A stretch of DNA of 64,000 bases from Halalkalibacter okhensis (lineage in GTDB: Bacteria; Bacillota; Bacilli; Bacillales; Bacillaceae_D). Below are positions 56,290 to 64,000 of the stretch, in pieces. The translations under genes were made by a program, and so were the position numbers. The stretch covers positions 47,282 through 111,281 of the forward strand of contig NZ_JRJU01000015.1 in the NCBI RefSeq assembly GCF_000787375.1, in the 5' to 3' direction. The notes beneath the pieces are model-generated. The model saw only the letters and a list, made by a program, of their open reading frames with translations. It was not told the origin of the DNA and did no database searches. The number at the start of each line of letters is the position of its first letter. Positions within the stretch are counted from its first letter, which is position 1.

Positions 56290-56903
56290 TAGTCAACCTC
56301 CACAAGTTCTTTATATTTTTCTATTAAGCGTTCACGTTTACAATGCTCGGCAGTTACAATTGATTTGATACGATCAACTGCTAAGTGAACTTGATCATTT
56401 TCTACAACATAATCATATTTTTTCATCATGTCAATCTCTTCTTTTGCAACGGTCATCCGTTTGTTAATAATATCCTCTGTTTCCGTACCGCGTCCAACAA
56501 TACGACTTCTGAGCTCTGCTAAGCTTGGTGGCATTAAGAAAATGAATACACCTTCTGGAAAACGTTCTCTCACCTTAAGAGCACCTTGTACTTCAATTTC
56601 AAGAATAATATCTTGCCCATTATTTATCGTTTCTCTCACATATTCAATCGGGGTTCCGTAATAATTCCCTACGTATTCTGCCCATTCTAACAATTGATCT
56701 TGTTCAATCATATTTTCAAATTGCTCTCTTGTTTTAAAAAAATAATTGACTCCATCTTGCTCTCCCTCTCTCGGAGAACGAGTTGTAGCAGAGACTGAGT
56801 ACTGTACGGACGTATTTTCTTGACGTAATGCCGAACAAACTGTCCCTTTACCAACACCGGCTGGCCCCGATAATACAAGTAATAGACCTTTCTCTTTCTT
56901 CAT
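56289..56903 (-). CDS. gmk: Guanylate kinase
   Basis: Gmk makes GDP from GMP. The 204-aa protein has the P-loop [17 protein letters not shown], the GMP-binding motif [19 protein letters not shown] in two blocks, and [22 protein letters not shown] precedes ATG 56903. In B. subtilis Gmk is inhibited by (p)ppGpp; nothing in the sequence alone settles that here. Confidence 0.97.
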   Translation of the reverse strand: MKKEKGLLLVLSGPAGVGKGTVCSALRQENTSVQYSVSATTRSPREGEQDGVNYFFKTREQFENMIEQDQLLEWAEYVGNYYGTPIEYVRETINNGQDIILEIEVQGALKVRERFPEGVFIFLMPPSLAELRSRIVGRGTETEDIINKRMTVAKEEIDMMKKYDYVVENDQVHLAVDRIKSIVTAEHCKRERLIEKYKELVEVD

Positions 56904-56960
56904 GGAAACCTCCTACACGCTTCATGCATTTCATGCTTATGTATCCTAACATATTCTTGC

Positions 56961-57221
56961 TTAGTCTTCACCTGTATCGTCTTTGCTAGTCAACCTTTGT
57001 GCAACTGTCTCAGGTTGAACCGCACTTAAGATCACGTGATCACTATCAGCAATAATAACAGCTCGCGTTCTGCGACCATATGTTGCATCAATTAACATAT
57101 TACGATCTCTTGCGTCTTGAATAATTCGTTTTATTGGTGCTGACTCTGGACTTACGATGGAAATAATTCGATTAGCTGAAACAATATTTCCAAAACCGAT
57201 GTTAATTAATTTAATGTTCAT
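56961..57221 (-). CDS. remA: RemA, extracellular matrix regulator
   Basis: RemA (YlzA, DUF370) is a DNA-binding activator of biofilm matrix and osmoprotection genes in B. subtilis. The 86-aa protein has [41 protein letters not shown], and [25 protein letters not shown] in family order. Start is ATG 57221 with a GTGGGGG region upstream; the open frame extends 18 codons upstream. It lies between yloC and gmk as in B. subtilis. Confidence 0.96.
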   Translation of the reverse strand: MNIKLINIGFGNIVSANRIISIVSPESAPIKRIIQDARDRNMLIDATYGRRTRAVIIADSDHVILSAVQPETVAQRLTSKDDTGED

Positions 57222-57317
57222 TTCTTTTACCCCCACTTTAGGAGAGCCGCATCCACTCTCAACATTGTTATCCAAACTAATCTAACTATATACGAAACTC
57301 TTTGTGAATTCTAGCTC

Positions 57318-58199
57318 CTATTCAACATTTTGTACTTGTTCTTTTAATTTTTCTAAGAATCCTTTCATCTCCACTACATGTTGCCTAATGAATGAATCCG
57401 CTGCCTTTGACCCTATTGTATTTACCTCGCGATTCATTTCCTGTAACAGAAAGTCAAGCCTTCGTCCAATAGCTTCATCCTGTTTTAAATAATGTTCATA
57501 CTGACTAACATGTGCCCTCATTCGCACAAGCTCTTCGCCAATATCCATTTTCTCAGTAAGTATAGCAATTTCTGTTAGGATCCTTGATTCATCCATATCT
57601 AATTGCCCTTTTGTATACGTCCTCATTCTCCCTTCTATTTTTTCTCGGTAACGATCAATTAATTTCGGTGCTACCTTTTCAATATCATTACAACATTCCA
57701 ATATTTTTTGCAGCCATATTCTCATATCTTTCTGTAAATATTGACCCTCTGTTTCTCTCATCGAATCAAACGATGAAAGCGCTTCTTTTATACCTTGTTG
57801 AATGGATTCCTCTTCGTCAGTCCAATTCACACTGCTGACTTCTTCCACTTGAGTAATGTGACCATCTAATAAAATCGCATTTATATCAAGTGGTGAATCA
57901 TTTCCGAGCTTTTCTTTTATGACATCTGCAGCTTGTTTATATTGGTCTAACAGCTGCTCATCTAAAGTTAATACTCGCTTTGTAGTCGTTGCTTCTTCTA
58001 AATAGAGAGAAACATCCATTTTCCCACGTTGTACGATATCTCTTACTTGCTTTCGAATGGCATTCTCGACAAATAAAAGAGCATGAGGCAACTTTACTTG
58101 CAACTCTAAAAATCGGTGATTAACAGCTTTCACTTCAATCGTCACTTCACCATTGCCACATTTTACAATCGATGAACCATATCCAGTCATACTTCGCAT
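57318..58199 (-). CDS. yloC: YloC/YicC family protein
   Basis: The 293-aa protein begins MRSMTGYGSSIVKCGNGE, the YicC N-terminal signature, followed by VNHRFLELQVKLP, VQRGKMDVSLYLE, and a C-terminal DUF1732 domain with GRRLDFLLQEMNREVNTIGSKA. E. coli YicC is an RNA-binding, RNase-associated protein; the Bacillus protein is poorly defined. The start is placed at ATG 58199 by family pattern; an in-frame ATG 5 codons upstream is possible. The Shine-Dalgarno is weak (GGATGTGAT). Confidence 0.93.
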   Translation of the reverse strand: MRSMTGYGSSIVKCGNGEVTIEVKAVNHRFLELQVKLPHALLFVENAIRKQVRDIVQRGKMDVSLYLEEATTTKRVLTLDEQLLDQYKQAADVIKEKLGNDSPLDINAILLDGHITQVEEVSSVNWTDEEESIQQGIKEALSSFDSMRETEGQYLQKDMRIWLQKILECCNDIEKVAPKLIDRYREKIEGRMRTYTKGQLDMDESRILTEIAILTEKMDIGEELVRMRAHVSQYEHYLKQDEAIGRRLDFLLQEMNREVNTIGSKAADSFIRQHVVEMKGFLEKLKEQVQNVE

Positions 58200-58256
58200 T
58201 ATTATCACATCCATTTTATATTTTACAGAAAAACGCTAGGTGCAACAAGTAAAACC

Positions 58257-58305
58257 AAAAAGAGAGGTTAACGAAGAAGCAAATTGGATCTAGTCCAACT
58301 CTCTT
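58257..58305 (-). terminator. Terminator after the calcium ATPase
   Basis: AAGAGAG (58299-58305 strand-reversed) and CTCTCTT (58260-58266) close a stem with an inner TTGGA/TCCAA hairpin; on the minus strand the outer arm is followed by TTTTTGG. It starts about 24 nt after the yloB stop. Confidence 0.7.
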
Positions 58306-58328
58306 ACTTTCGTCAACCCCACACATCT

Positions 58329-61034
58329 TTATTTTCGTTTCACTAGTTGAAATCCTCCAAGTACAACCGTCGGAATCGATGCCATACCAAGAATTAATAA
58401 CCACTCATGCCCTGATAAGGCGACAGTATGAAAGACCGTTTGTAGTGGCGGATAATAAATAACTGCTAGCATCAATAAAGTAGAGATAATAACCGCACCA
58501 ACTAAGTAACGATTTTCAAATGGGTTACGGTGGTAAACCGAGTACTCGCTACGACAATCGAATACGTGAATCAGTTGTGCCATAACTAATGTAACAAATG
58601 CAACAGTTTGCGCTCTCGTTAAATCGCTAGGGTCAGCTTGTAACGTAACCCAAAATGCAACAAGTGTTACGACACCAATCATAAAACCACGACTTAAAAT
58701 CTTCCATGTCAATCCTCGTGCAAATACACCTTCATTTGGATTTCTAGGAGCCCGTTTCATGACATCCCCTTCCGCTTGATCCATCCCTAAGGCCATAGCT
58801 GGAAGGCCATCTGTAACAAGGTTAATCCAAAGAATTTGAATCGCCACAAGCGGAAGCGGCATGCCTAACATCATGGCAAACAACATCACTAAAATTTCCC
58901 CGACATTTGAGGCCATCATATAACGAATAAATTTTCGAATGTTTTCATAAATATTACGTCCTTCTTTAATGGCTGCTTTAATTGTCGCAAAGTTATCGTC
59001 ACTTAATATTAACGAAGAAGCCTCTTTTGCGACATCCGTTCCGGTAATTCCCATAGCTATTCCAATATTAGCCGCTTTAATAGCCGGTGCATCATTTACA
59101 CCATCTCCCGTCATCGCAACAATATGCCCTTTTGCTTGCAGTGCTTTCACAATTTTCAATTTATGTTCAGGCGAAACCCGTGCGTACACATCAACATCAT
59201 CAACGATCTCTTCTAGTTCAGCCACACTAAGTTTTGAAAGCATTTGACCATCTAGAACTTTTCCTTTTTGTGTTAAGATCCCTAATTGAGCTGCGATTGC
59301 TGATGCCGTTACTTTATGATCGCCGGTAATCATAACGGTTTTAATTCCCGCTTGACGACATTCTGAGATGGAGTCTTTTACCTCTGGCCTTGGGGGATCA
59401 ATCATCCCTTGTAAACCAATAAATGTTAGTCCTCGTTCCGCTTCAAATGGCTGCTTACACGATTCCTTTGTTCCTAATGGACGATAAGCAATCGCAATCG
59501 TTCGAAGCGCATTTCCAGCCAGTTGTTCAACAGCAACTTCTACCTCTTTTCTTCTCTTTGAAGTAAGAGCTTCCTCATTAGACCCATAAGCGATTTTTGT
59601 ACATTGCCCAAGGACAACATCTGGGGCACCCTTTGTTATCACAAAAGATCGACCTTTGGCATCCTTGACAACGACAGACATCATTTTTCTTGCTGAATCA
59701 AACGGAAATTCTAGAACTCTTGAAAAATGCTTTTCTAATCCACCTTTTGTATAACCCGCTTTCATAGCAGCAACGACAAGGGCCCCTTCAGTTGGATCCC
59801 CATCCATTACATACTCTGTTACTTGTTTTCTAAGCATCCCTTGCTTCGTCGTTTTCTCTAATAAATTAGCATTATTGCATAACCATCCATAGCTTAATAG
59901 TTGTTGCAGCTTCCTTTCTTTGCTTGGATCAATTTTCTTCCCATTTTGACTAAACGTTCCATTCGGGTCATACCCTCCACCTGAAATTTGCCAAAGTTTC
60001 CCTTCACTCCATGCATGAGTAACCGTCATTTTATTTTGAGTAAGTGTTCCTGTCTTATCTGAACAAATAACCGACGCACATCCCAATGTTTCCACAGCTG
60101 GAAGCTTTCTGACAATGGCTTTTCTCTTGATCATTCGTTGAACTCCAAGTGCTAATGCGACTGTAACGATCGCAGGGAGACCTTCTGGTATAGCAGCTAC
60201 AGCCAAGGAGACTCCTGATAAGATCATTGTATAAACGTCATGCCCTTGCAGAACACCGATAATCACCACAAGAGCTGTTAACACAAGGGCCACTGCAATT
60301 AATATTTTCCCTAGTTGCTCTAGTCGACGTTGAAGAGGTGTAATCAATGTTGTTGTTGATTGCAGTAAATGGGCAATTTTCCCCATTTCGGTCTTCATTC
60401 CTGTCCCAACGACAACCCCGATGCCACTCCCTTGCGTAACGAGTGTTCCCATGAAAGCCATATTAGACTGATCACCAATTTCAATATCGGCACCTGCTAT
60501 TGAATGATGCTGCTTCAAAACCGGAACGGACTCCCCTGTTAAAGAGGACTCTTCAATTCGTAATCCATTTGACTGTAATAAACGTAGATCAGCACCGATA
60601 CGATCACCACTTGAAATCTTAACAATATCACCTGGGACAACTTGCGCAGATAAGACCTTTTTCCAGGTCCCCTTTCTAAGCACCTGCATTTGTGGCGCTG
60701 ACAACTCTTTTAATGCATCAAGTGATTTCTCAGCCTTCCGCTCTTGAACAAACCCTAATATTCCATTTAATAAAACAATGATCATAATGGTTATTGCATC
60801 AATGTATTCTCCAAGAACTCCAGAAATAAAAGTAGCCGCTAAAAGGACGAGAACCATAAAATCTTTAAATTGTCCTAGAAATACAAATAATGCAGATGGC
60901 CTTTTACCCTCATCAAGTTTATTCGGTCCATATTTTTTCAAACGTTTTTCTACTTCTTTTTCCGTTAATCCCGTCTTTAGATCCGTTCCTACAGATGAGG
61001 TTACTTCCTGCTCCTCTAACTTGTACCATTTCAT
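58329..61034 (-). CDS. yloB: P2-type Ca2+-transporting ATPase (YloB-like)
   Basis: A P-type ATPase that pumps Ca2+ (B. subtilis yloB type). The 901-aa protein begins MKWYKLEEQEV, has the N-terminal cation ATPase domain, LTGESVPV actuator motif, membrane helix with VAAIPEGLPAIVTVALALG (ion-binding PEGL), the phosphorylation motif CSDKTGTLTQNKMT (Asp), KGAPDVVLG, and hinge VAMTGDGVNDAPAIKAANIG, then six C-terminal membrane helices. I start it at ATG 61034 with GGGGTG 7-8 nt upstream; an in-frame ATG 11 codons earlier has none. Confidence 0.95.
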   Translation of the reverse strand: MKWYKLEEQEVTSSVGTDLKTGLTEKEVEKRLKKYGPNKLDEGKRPSALFVFLGQFKDFMVLVLLAATFISGVLGEYIDAITIMIIVLLNGILGFVQERKAEKSLDALKELSAPQMQVLRKGTWKKVLSAQVVPGDIVKISSGDRIGADLRLLQSNGLRIEESSLTGESVPVLKQHHSIAGADIEIGDQSNMAFMGTLVTQGSGIGVVVGTGMKTEMGKIAHLLQSTTTLITPLQRRLEQLGKILIAVALVLTALVVIIGVLQGHDVYTMILSGVSLAVAAIPEGLPAIVTVALALGVQRMIKRKAIVRKLPAVETLGCASVICSDKTGTLTQNKMTVTHAWSEGKLWQISGGGYDPNGTFSQNGKKIDPSKERKLQQLLSYGWLCNNANLLEKTTKQGMLRKQVTEYVMDGDPTEGALVVAAMKAGYTKGGLEKHFSRVLEFPFDSARKMMSVVVKDAKGRSFVITKGAPDVVLGQCTKIAYGSNEEALTSKRRKEVEVAVEQLAGNALRTIAIAYRPLGTKESCKQPFEAERGLTFIGLQGMIDPPRPEVKDSISECRQAGIKTVMITGDHKVTASAIAAQLGILTQKGKVLDGQMLSKLSVAELEEIVDDVDVYARVSPEHKLKIVKALQAKGHIVAMTGDGVNDAPAIKAANIGIAMGITGTDVAKEASSLILSDDNFATIKAAIKEGRNIYENIRKFIRYMMASNVGEILVMLFAMMLGMPLPLVAIQILWINLVTDGLPAMALGMDQAEGDVMKRAPRNPNEGVFARGLTWKILSRGFMIGVVTLVAFWVTLQADPSDLTRAQTVAFVTLVMAQLIHVFDCRSEYSVYHRNPFENRYLVGAVIISTLLMLAVIYYPPLQTVFHTVALSGHEWLLILGMASIPTVVLGGFQLVKRK

Positions 61035-61113
61035 CTCGACACACCCCACATGATATTCTCTTTTCATCTAGATTGGCTTAAGGCTTATCCAATTGTTTAT
61101 ACAAGCCATCTTA

Positions 61114-61142
61114 TTCAGTGAAGTCGGAAAACATGCTATACT
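61114..61142 (+). promoter_or_regulatory. Extended -10 promoter for rqcH
   Basis: TATACT (61137-61142) with TG one base upstream (TGCTATACT), 17 nt after a weak TTCAGT (61114-61119). Transcription would start near 61150, about 65 nt before rqcH, diverging from yloB. Confidence 0.6.
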
Positions 61143-61216
61143 CATAAGAGCATTCAAAAAAATAAATGACTGCTATATACTGCAAGTACGGTATGAAAGA
61201 AAGGAATGAGCGAGCC

Positions 61217-62929
61217 ATGTCATTTGATGGATTTATGACAAGAGCGATGACGCACGAGCTTGAACAGTTGTTAACAACGGGAAGGATCTCAAAAATTTAT
61301 CAACCATATAAAACAGAACTAGTATTTACCATTCGCGCAAAAGGAAAGAATCACCAGTTGCTTCTCTCGGCAAATGCTAGTTTTGCTCGAATTCATATCA
61401 CAAAAGAAAAATACGATAATCCTTCTACACCCCCGATGTTCTGTATGCTACTCAGAAAGCATTTAGAAGGAAGTATTATTGAAAAAATTGAACAACTTGA
61501 TATGGAACGCGTGATTATCTTTCATATTAAAAATAAAGACGAACTTGGTGATGAAACATTCAAAAAGCTTTATGTTGAGATCATGGGACGTCATAGTAAT
61601 ATTAGTTTGGTTGACAAAAAAACAGGAATAATCCTCGATAGCATTAAGCATATTAGCCCAGCTCAAAGCAGTTATCGCACGGTTATGCCTGGACAAGTTT
61701 ACAAACTACCACCCGAACAAAATAAAGCAAATCCGTTTGAATTAGATGCTGATGGATTATTAAAATTGATTGATTTCAATGCAGGGAAGATTGACCGACA
61801 ATTAGTTAGCCAAATTGCAGGTCTCTCTCCGCAACTAGCGAATGAGATGACGTTTCAATCAGGCTCTTTTGTTAATAGAAACACATTACCACCTGCTTAT
61901 TTAGGAATAATAAATCGTTTAAAAGAACACAATTATCAGCCTGAAATGCTTTTTTCTGCTGATGGAAAAGAAACGTTCTCAATTATTCCACTAGAACATC
62001 TAAAAGGTGAACGAAAATCTTTTGACTCTATCAGTGAATTGCTTGATCGCTTTTATTATGGTAAAGCTGAACGAGATCGAGTTAAGCAACAAGCACATGA
62101 TTTAGAGCGATTTTTAAGAAACGAATGGCAAAAGAACAAAAAGAAAATTAAGAAATTAGAACAGACGTTACTTCAAGCCGAGCGAGCTAAGGAATACCAG
62201 AAACTTGGCGAGCTTTTAACAGCCAATCTACATATGGTAAAACGTGGAGATACACAAGTAGAAGTCATTGATTATTATGATGAAGAAGGTGGCACAGCCC
62301 TTATTAAACTTGATCCACAAAAACACCCATCTGATAATGCACAAGCCTATTTCAAAAAGTACAACAAAGCAAAAAACTCAGTCGCAGTTGTAGAAGAACA
62401 AATCCAAAAAGCGAAAGAAGAAGTTCAATATTTTGATCAGCTTATTCAACAAATGGAAAGTGCAGCTCCGAGAGACCTTGAAGAAATTCGCGAGGAATTA
62501 GTGGAAGAAGGCTATATTAGAAGACGAGTGAAGCAGCAAAAGAAAAAGAAAGACACGAAGCCACAACTTGAGCAGTACATTTCGACAAGTGGAATTGAAT
62601 TCTTTGTTGGTAAGAATAATAAACAAAACGACTATGTTACGAATAAATTTGCACGGCAAGATGAAGTTTGGCTGCATACAAAAGACATACCTGGGTCCCA
62701 TGTTGTTATTAGAAGTACTGACCCTGATGATGCCACACTGCTTGAAGCTGCTACGGTCGCCGCTTTTTATAGCAAGGCTAAACAATCGAGCTCTGTTCCG
62801 GTAGATTACACAAAAATTCGTCATGTAAAAAAACCAAATGGATCTAAGCCAGGCTACGTTATTTACGATAATCAAACAACCATTTATGTTACTCCTAATG
62901 AGGATAAAGTTCGTTCATTAAGAAAATAA
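61217..62929 (+). CDS. rqcH: RqcH ribosome-associated quality-control factor
   Basis: RqcH (YloA, formerly FbpA-like) binds obstructed 50S subunits and adds C-terminal alanine tails that mark nascent chains for degradation. The 570-aa protein equals the B. subtilis length and has the NFACT-N domain ([31 protein letters not shown]), helix-hairpin-helix, coiled coil (about residues 290-370; [17 protein letters not shown]) and NFACT-R domain ([28 protein letters not shown]). At positions 97-98 it has Glu-Arg where B. subtilis has the functionally important Asp97-Arg98 pair. Start ATG 61217, AAGGA upstream. Confidence 0.96.
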   Translation: MSFDGFMTRAMTHELEQLLTTGRISKIYQPYKTELVFTIRAKGKNHQLLLSANASFARIHITKEKYDNPSTPPMFCMLLRKHLEGSIIEKIEQLDMERVIIFHIKNKDELGDETFKKLYVEIMGRHSNISLVDKKTGIILDSIKHISPAQSSYRTVMPGQVYKLPPEQNKANPFELDADGLLKLIDFNAGKIDRQLVSQIAGLSPQLANEMTFQSGSFVNRNTLPPAYLGIINRLKEHNYQPEMLFSADGKETFSIIPLEHLKGERKSFDSISELLDRFYYGKAERDRVKQQAHDLERFLRNEWQKNKKKIKKLEQTLLQAERAKEYQKLGELLTANLHMVKRGDTQVEVIDYYDEEGGTALIKLDPQKHPSDNAQAYFKKYNKAKNSVAVVEEQIQKAKEEVQYFDQLIQQMESAAPRDLEEIREELVEEGYIRRRVKQQKKKKDTKPQLEQYISTSGIEFFVGKNNKQNDYVTNKFARQDEVWLHTKDIPGSHVVIRSTDPDDATLLEAATVAAFYSKAKQSSSVPVDYTKIRHVKKPNGSKPGYVIYDNQTTIYVTPNEDKVRSLRK

Positions 62930-62935
62930 AAAAGT

Positions 62936-62963
62936 AAGCGAGGTTGCCCGAGCACCCTCGCTT
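62936..62963. terminator. Terminator between rqcH and the methyltransferase gene
   Basis: AAGCGAGG (62936-62943) and CCTCGCTT (62956-62963) form an 8-bp stem with a 12-nt loop, followed by TTCCCC on the plus strand and preceded by an A-run, so it may serve both converging genes. Confidence 0.75.
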
Positions 62964-62990
62964 TTCCCCATACTCTTTTAATTTTTAAAT

Positions 62991-63641
62991 CTATTTTTCG
63001 GCAACTGTAATTGTTGCTAAACCATCTAAAACATGAGTATGACGGATGTTTTTCAAACCAAGCTCCAACATTAGTCCATTAAGCTCTTCATCAGAGTAAC
63101 GATGTCTTTTCGTCGAAACGTTAGACCACGCAAGAAGAGACTCCCGTTCAAACCCGCTCATTTTTACAAGATTAGCATAACTAGCCGCTTCATTTGGTGA
63201 CATCTTCGGTGAGGGGTTTAACATCGCAACAACGCCGGCTGGTTTTATGACACGTACCATTTCACTTAGGCCTTTTTGTGGCTCAGGGAGAAGGAACATT
63301 ACACATGTTGAGACAGCAACATCTACTTGATTCTCTCTAAGAGGTAGCGAATATGCATCACCAACAAGTAATCTTGTTTTGGCTTTTCCCCCCTCTAGTA
63401 CCGAACGGCTTTTCTCGACCATCTCTTGTGATAGATCAATGCCTACTAATTCCCTTGCCTCTTCTTTCCCACGTTCTAGCAATCTTCCTGTTCCACAGCC
63501 AATATCGAGTATTGTTTTATTACTCCACCTTCCCGAAAGTTCTTTTAATTGATTATGAATCGTACAAAGCCAGTTCGTTTGCGCCATCTTATCAAAAAAA
63601 TCAACAAGGTCATCAAATTCTGTTCCTCTCATTTTCCTCAT
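62991..63641 (-). CDS. Class I SAM-dependent methyltransferase
   Basis: The 216-aa protein has motif I ILDIGCGTGRLLERG, acidic loop GIDLSQEMVEKS, VGDAYSLPL (motif II-III) and VDVAVSTCVMFLLPEPQKGLSEMVRVIKPAGV, the usual class I order. It resembles UbiE/Methyltransf_11-type enzymes acting on small molecules or cofactors; the substrate cannot be told. Start ATG 63641 (MRKMRGTEFDDL), with AAAGGGTGA upstream. It lies beside rqcH, on the opposite strand, next to a repeat array; the neighbourhood gives no further clue. Confidence 0.75.
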   Translation of the reverse strand: MRKMRGTEFDDLVDFFDKMAQTNWLCTIHNQLKELSGRWSNKTILDIGCGTGRLLERGKEEARELVGIDLSQEMVEKSRSVLEGGKAKTRLLVGDAYSLPLRENQVDVAVSTCVMFLLPEPQKGLSEMVRVIKPAGVVAMLNPSPKMSPNEAASYANLVKMSGFERESLLAWSNVSTKRHRYSDEELNGLMLELGLKNIRHTHVLDGLATITVAEK

Positions 63642-63774
63642 TATCGTCACCCTTTCTTTTCCTTATCTTAGCACACAAAAAAGTTATTATGAGGGGTTTG
63701 CTTCTATAGAGAAAACGCTTCATAAAACTTAATGAGCTCGATCCTCTCCCTTATGAGTGATGTTGTGTACATAG

Positions 63775-63896
63775 AAGTTGCGATGGCTTCACTCGCCGTG
63801 CGCTTTCCTGCGAAGTTCGCTCAAAAAGCTTGAAACATTACGGCGGCTTCACTCATCGCAAAGAAGGAACTGAAAAAGGGATAGTTCGCCCTTTTT
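63775..63896 (-). repeat. Structured intergenic repeat, copy C with hairpin
   Basis: GCGATG (63780-63785), GCTTCACT, CGCCG (63794-63798), a 42-nt middle with GCTTT/AAAGC and GCG/CGC pairing, CGGCG (63841-63845), GCTTCACT, CATCGC (63854-63859), then AAAAAGGG/CCCTTTTT (63873-63880, 63889-63896). The two internal 8-mers are identical, flanked by complementary stems, as in copy A. The first 98 bases recur exactly 128 bp further. Confidence 0.85.
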
Positions 63897-63902
63897 GGGT
63901 CA

Positions 63903-64000
63903 AAGTTGCGATGGCTTCACTCGCCGTGCGCTTTCCTGCGAAGTTCGCTCAAAAAGCTTGAAACATTACGGCGGCTTCACTCATCGCAAAGAAGGAACTG
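63903..64000 (-). repeat. Structured intergenic repeat, copy D (cut by window edge)
   Basis: An exact 98-bp direct copy of 63775-63872, again with GCGATG-GCTTCACT-CGCCG and CGGCG-GCTTCACT-CATCGC. It ends at the window boundary, so its trailing hairpin, and any further copies, are out of view. Confidence 0.88.

Larger units (their letters stand above)
63651..64000. other. Gene-free right end (350 bp) holding a tandem structured repeat
   Basis: This stretch upstream of the methyltransferase gene has no credible ORF. It holds two repeat copies (C and D) listed separately, in tandem with a 128-bp period, and continues beyond the window. A promoter for the methyltransferase gene was not obvious. 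Confidence 0.7.

Noticed and set aside
58216..58404. 62-codon minus-strand ORF at the yloB end
   Set aside because: It overlaps the yloB 3' end in another frame and crosses the terminator; no support.
63775..64000. CRISPR array from the regular repeats at the right end
   Set aside because: The copies are about 98 bp with a 30-bp spacer containing its own hairpin, and related copies stand alone elsewhere; this does not fit the CRISPR repeat-spacer pattern.

Overview
The window is a chromosomal segment of a low-GC Gram-positive bacterium of the Bacillaceae. The evidence is gene content and order: read on the minus strand it follows the well-known Bacillus block from the yloA/rqcH region through prkC-prpC, fapR-plsX-fabDG-acpP, rnc-smc-ftsY-ffh, the 16S/23S maturation genes, sucCD, topA, codVWXY and the start of the fla/che flagellar operon. 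It also encodes CodY, SpoVM and RemA, which mark an endospore-forming Bacillus relative. The species cannot be fixed from the sequence; an alkaliphilic or halotolerant Bacillus-like lineage is a guess only.

Layout by region (almost everything is on the minus strand, so the transcriptional order runs from high to low coordinates). 63.6-57.3 kb: SAM methyltransferase, RqcH (plus strand), Ca2+-type P-ATPase, YloC, RemA. 56.9-49.8 kb: gmk, rpoZ, coaBC, priA, fmt, rsmB, giving nucleotide and CoA synthesis, fork restart, initiator tRNA formylation and rRNA methylation; def, which usually sits between priA and fmt, is absent. 49.8-44.3 kb: rlmN, prpC, prkC, rsgA, rpe, i.e. the PASTA kinase/phosphatase pair with ribosome assembly; prkC is frame-disrupted at an A-tract. 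43.9-40.4 kb: spoVM, rpmB (plus strand), the Asp23-like gene, fakA and fakB. 40.2-32.7 kb: serine dehydratase, recG, then the FapR-controlled fatty-acid operon down to acpP. 32.6-24.1 kb: rnc, smc, ftsY, ylxM, ffh, rpsP, khpA, with a plus-strand yfkK-like gene inserted between rnc and smc. 24.0-19.4 kb: ylqD, rimM, trmD, rplS, a signal peptidase, rbgA, rnhB. 19.4-10.2 kb: a FliK-like/FlhB-like pair, a small charged protein, sucCD, dprA, topA, trmFO. 10.1-6.4 kb: codV (XerC), hslV, hslU, codY. 6.05-0 kb: flgB, flgC, fliE, fliF, fliG, fliH, fliI and the first part of fliJ.

Most genes are ordinary housekeeping. The unusual signals are these. (1) A dispersed, structured intergenic repeat has copies at 33.1, 52.2 and 63.8 kb, the last as a tandem array running off the window. 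It has mirrored 8-base internal-loop sequences and, at two loci, an 18-bp hairpin touching the upstream stop codon whose arm bases differ in a compensatory way. (2) The XerC/CodV recombinase gene is split into two ORFs joined by an ATGA overlap and has lost its nucleophilic tyrosine and two other active-site residues. (3) The prkC reading frame is broken precisely in a run of A7/A5/A7, exactly between the kinase domain and the membrane segment. (4) There is a set of large two-stem terminators with TGACTCA- or GGTGRCTCA-type arms.

Start codons were chosen by Shine-Dalgarno spacing and known family N-termini, so many differ from the longest open frame. All functional calls rest on motif and family recognition by eye; no database search was run.
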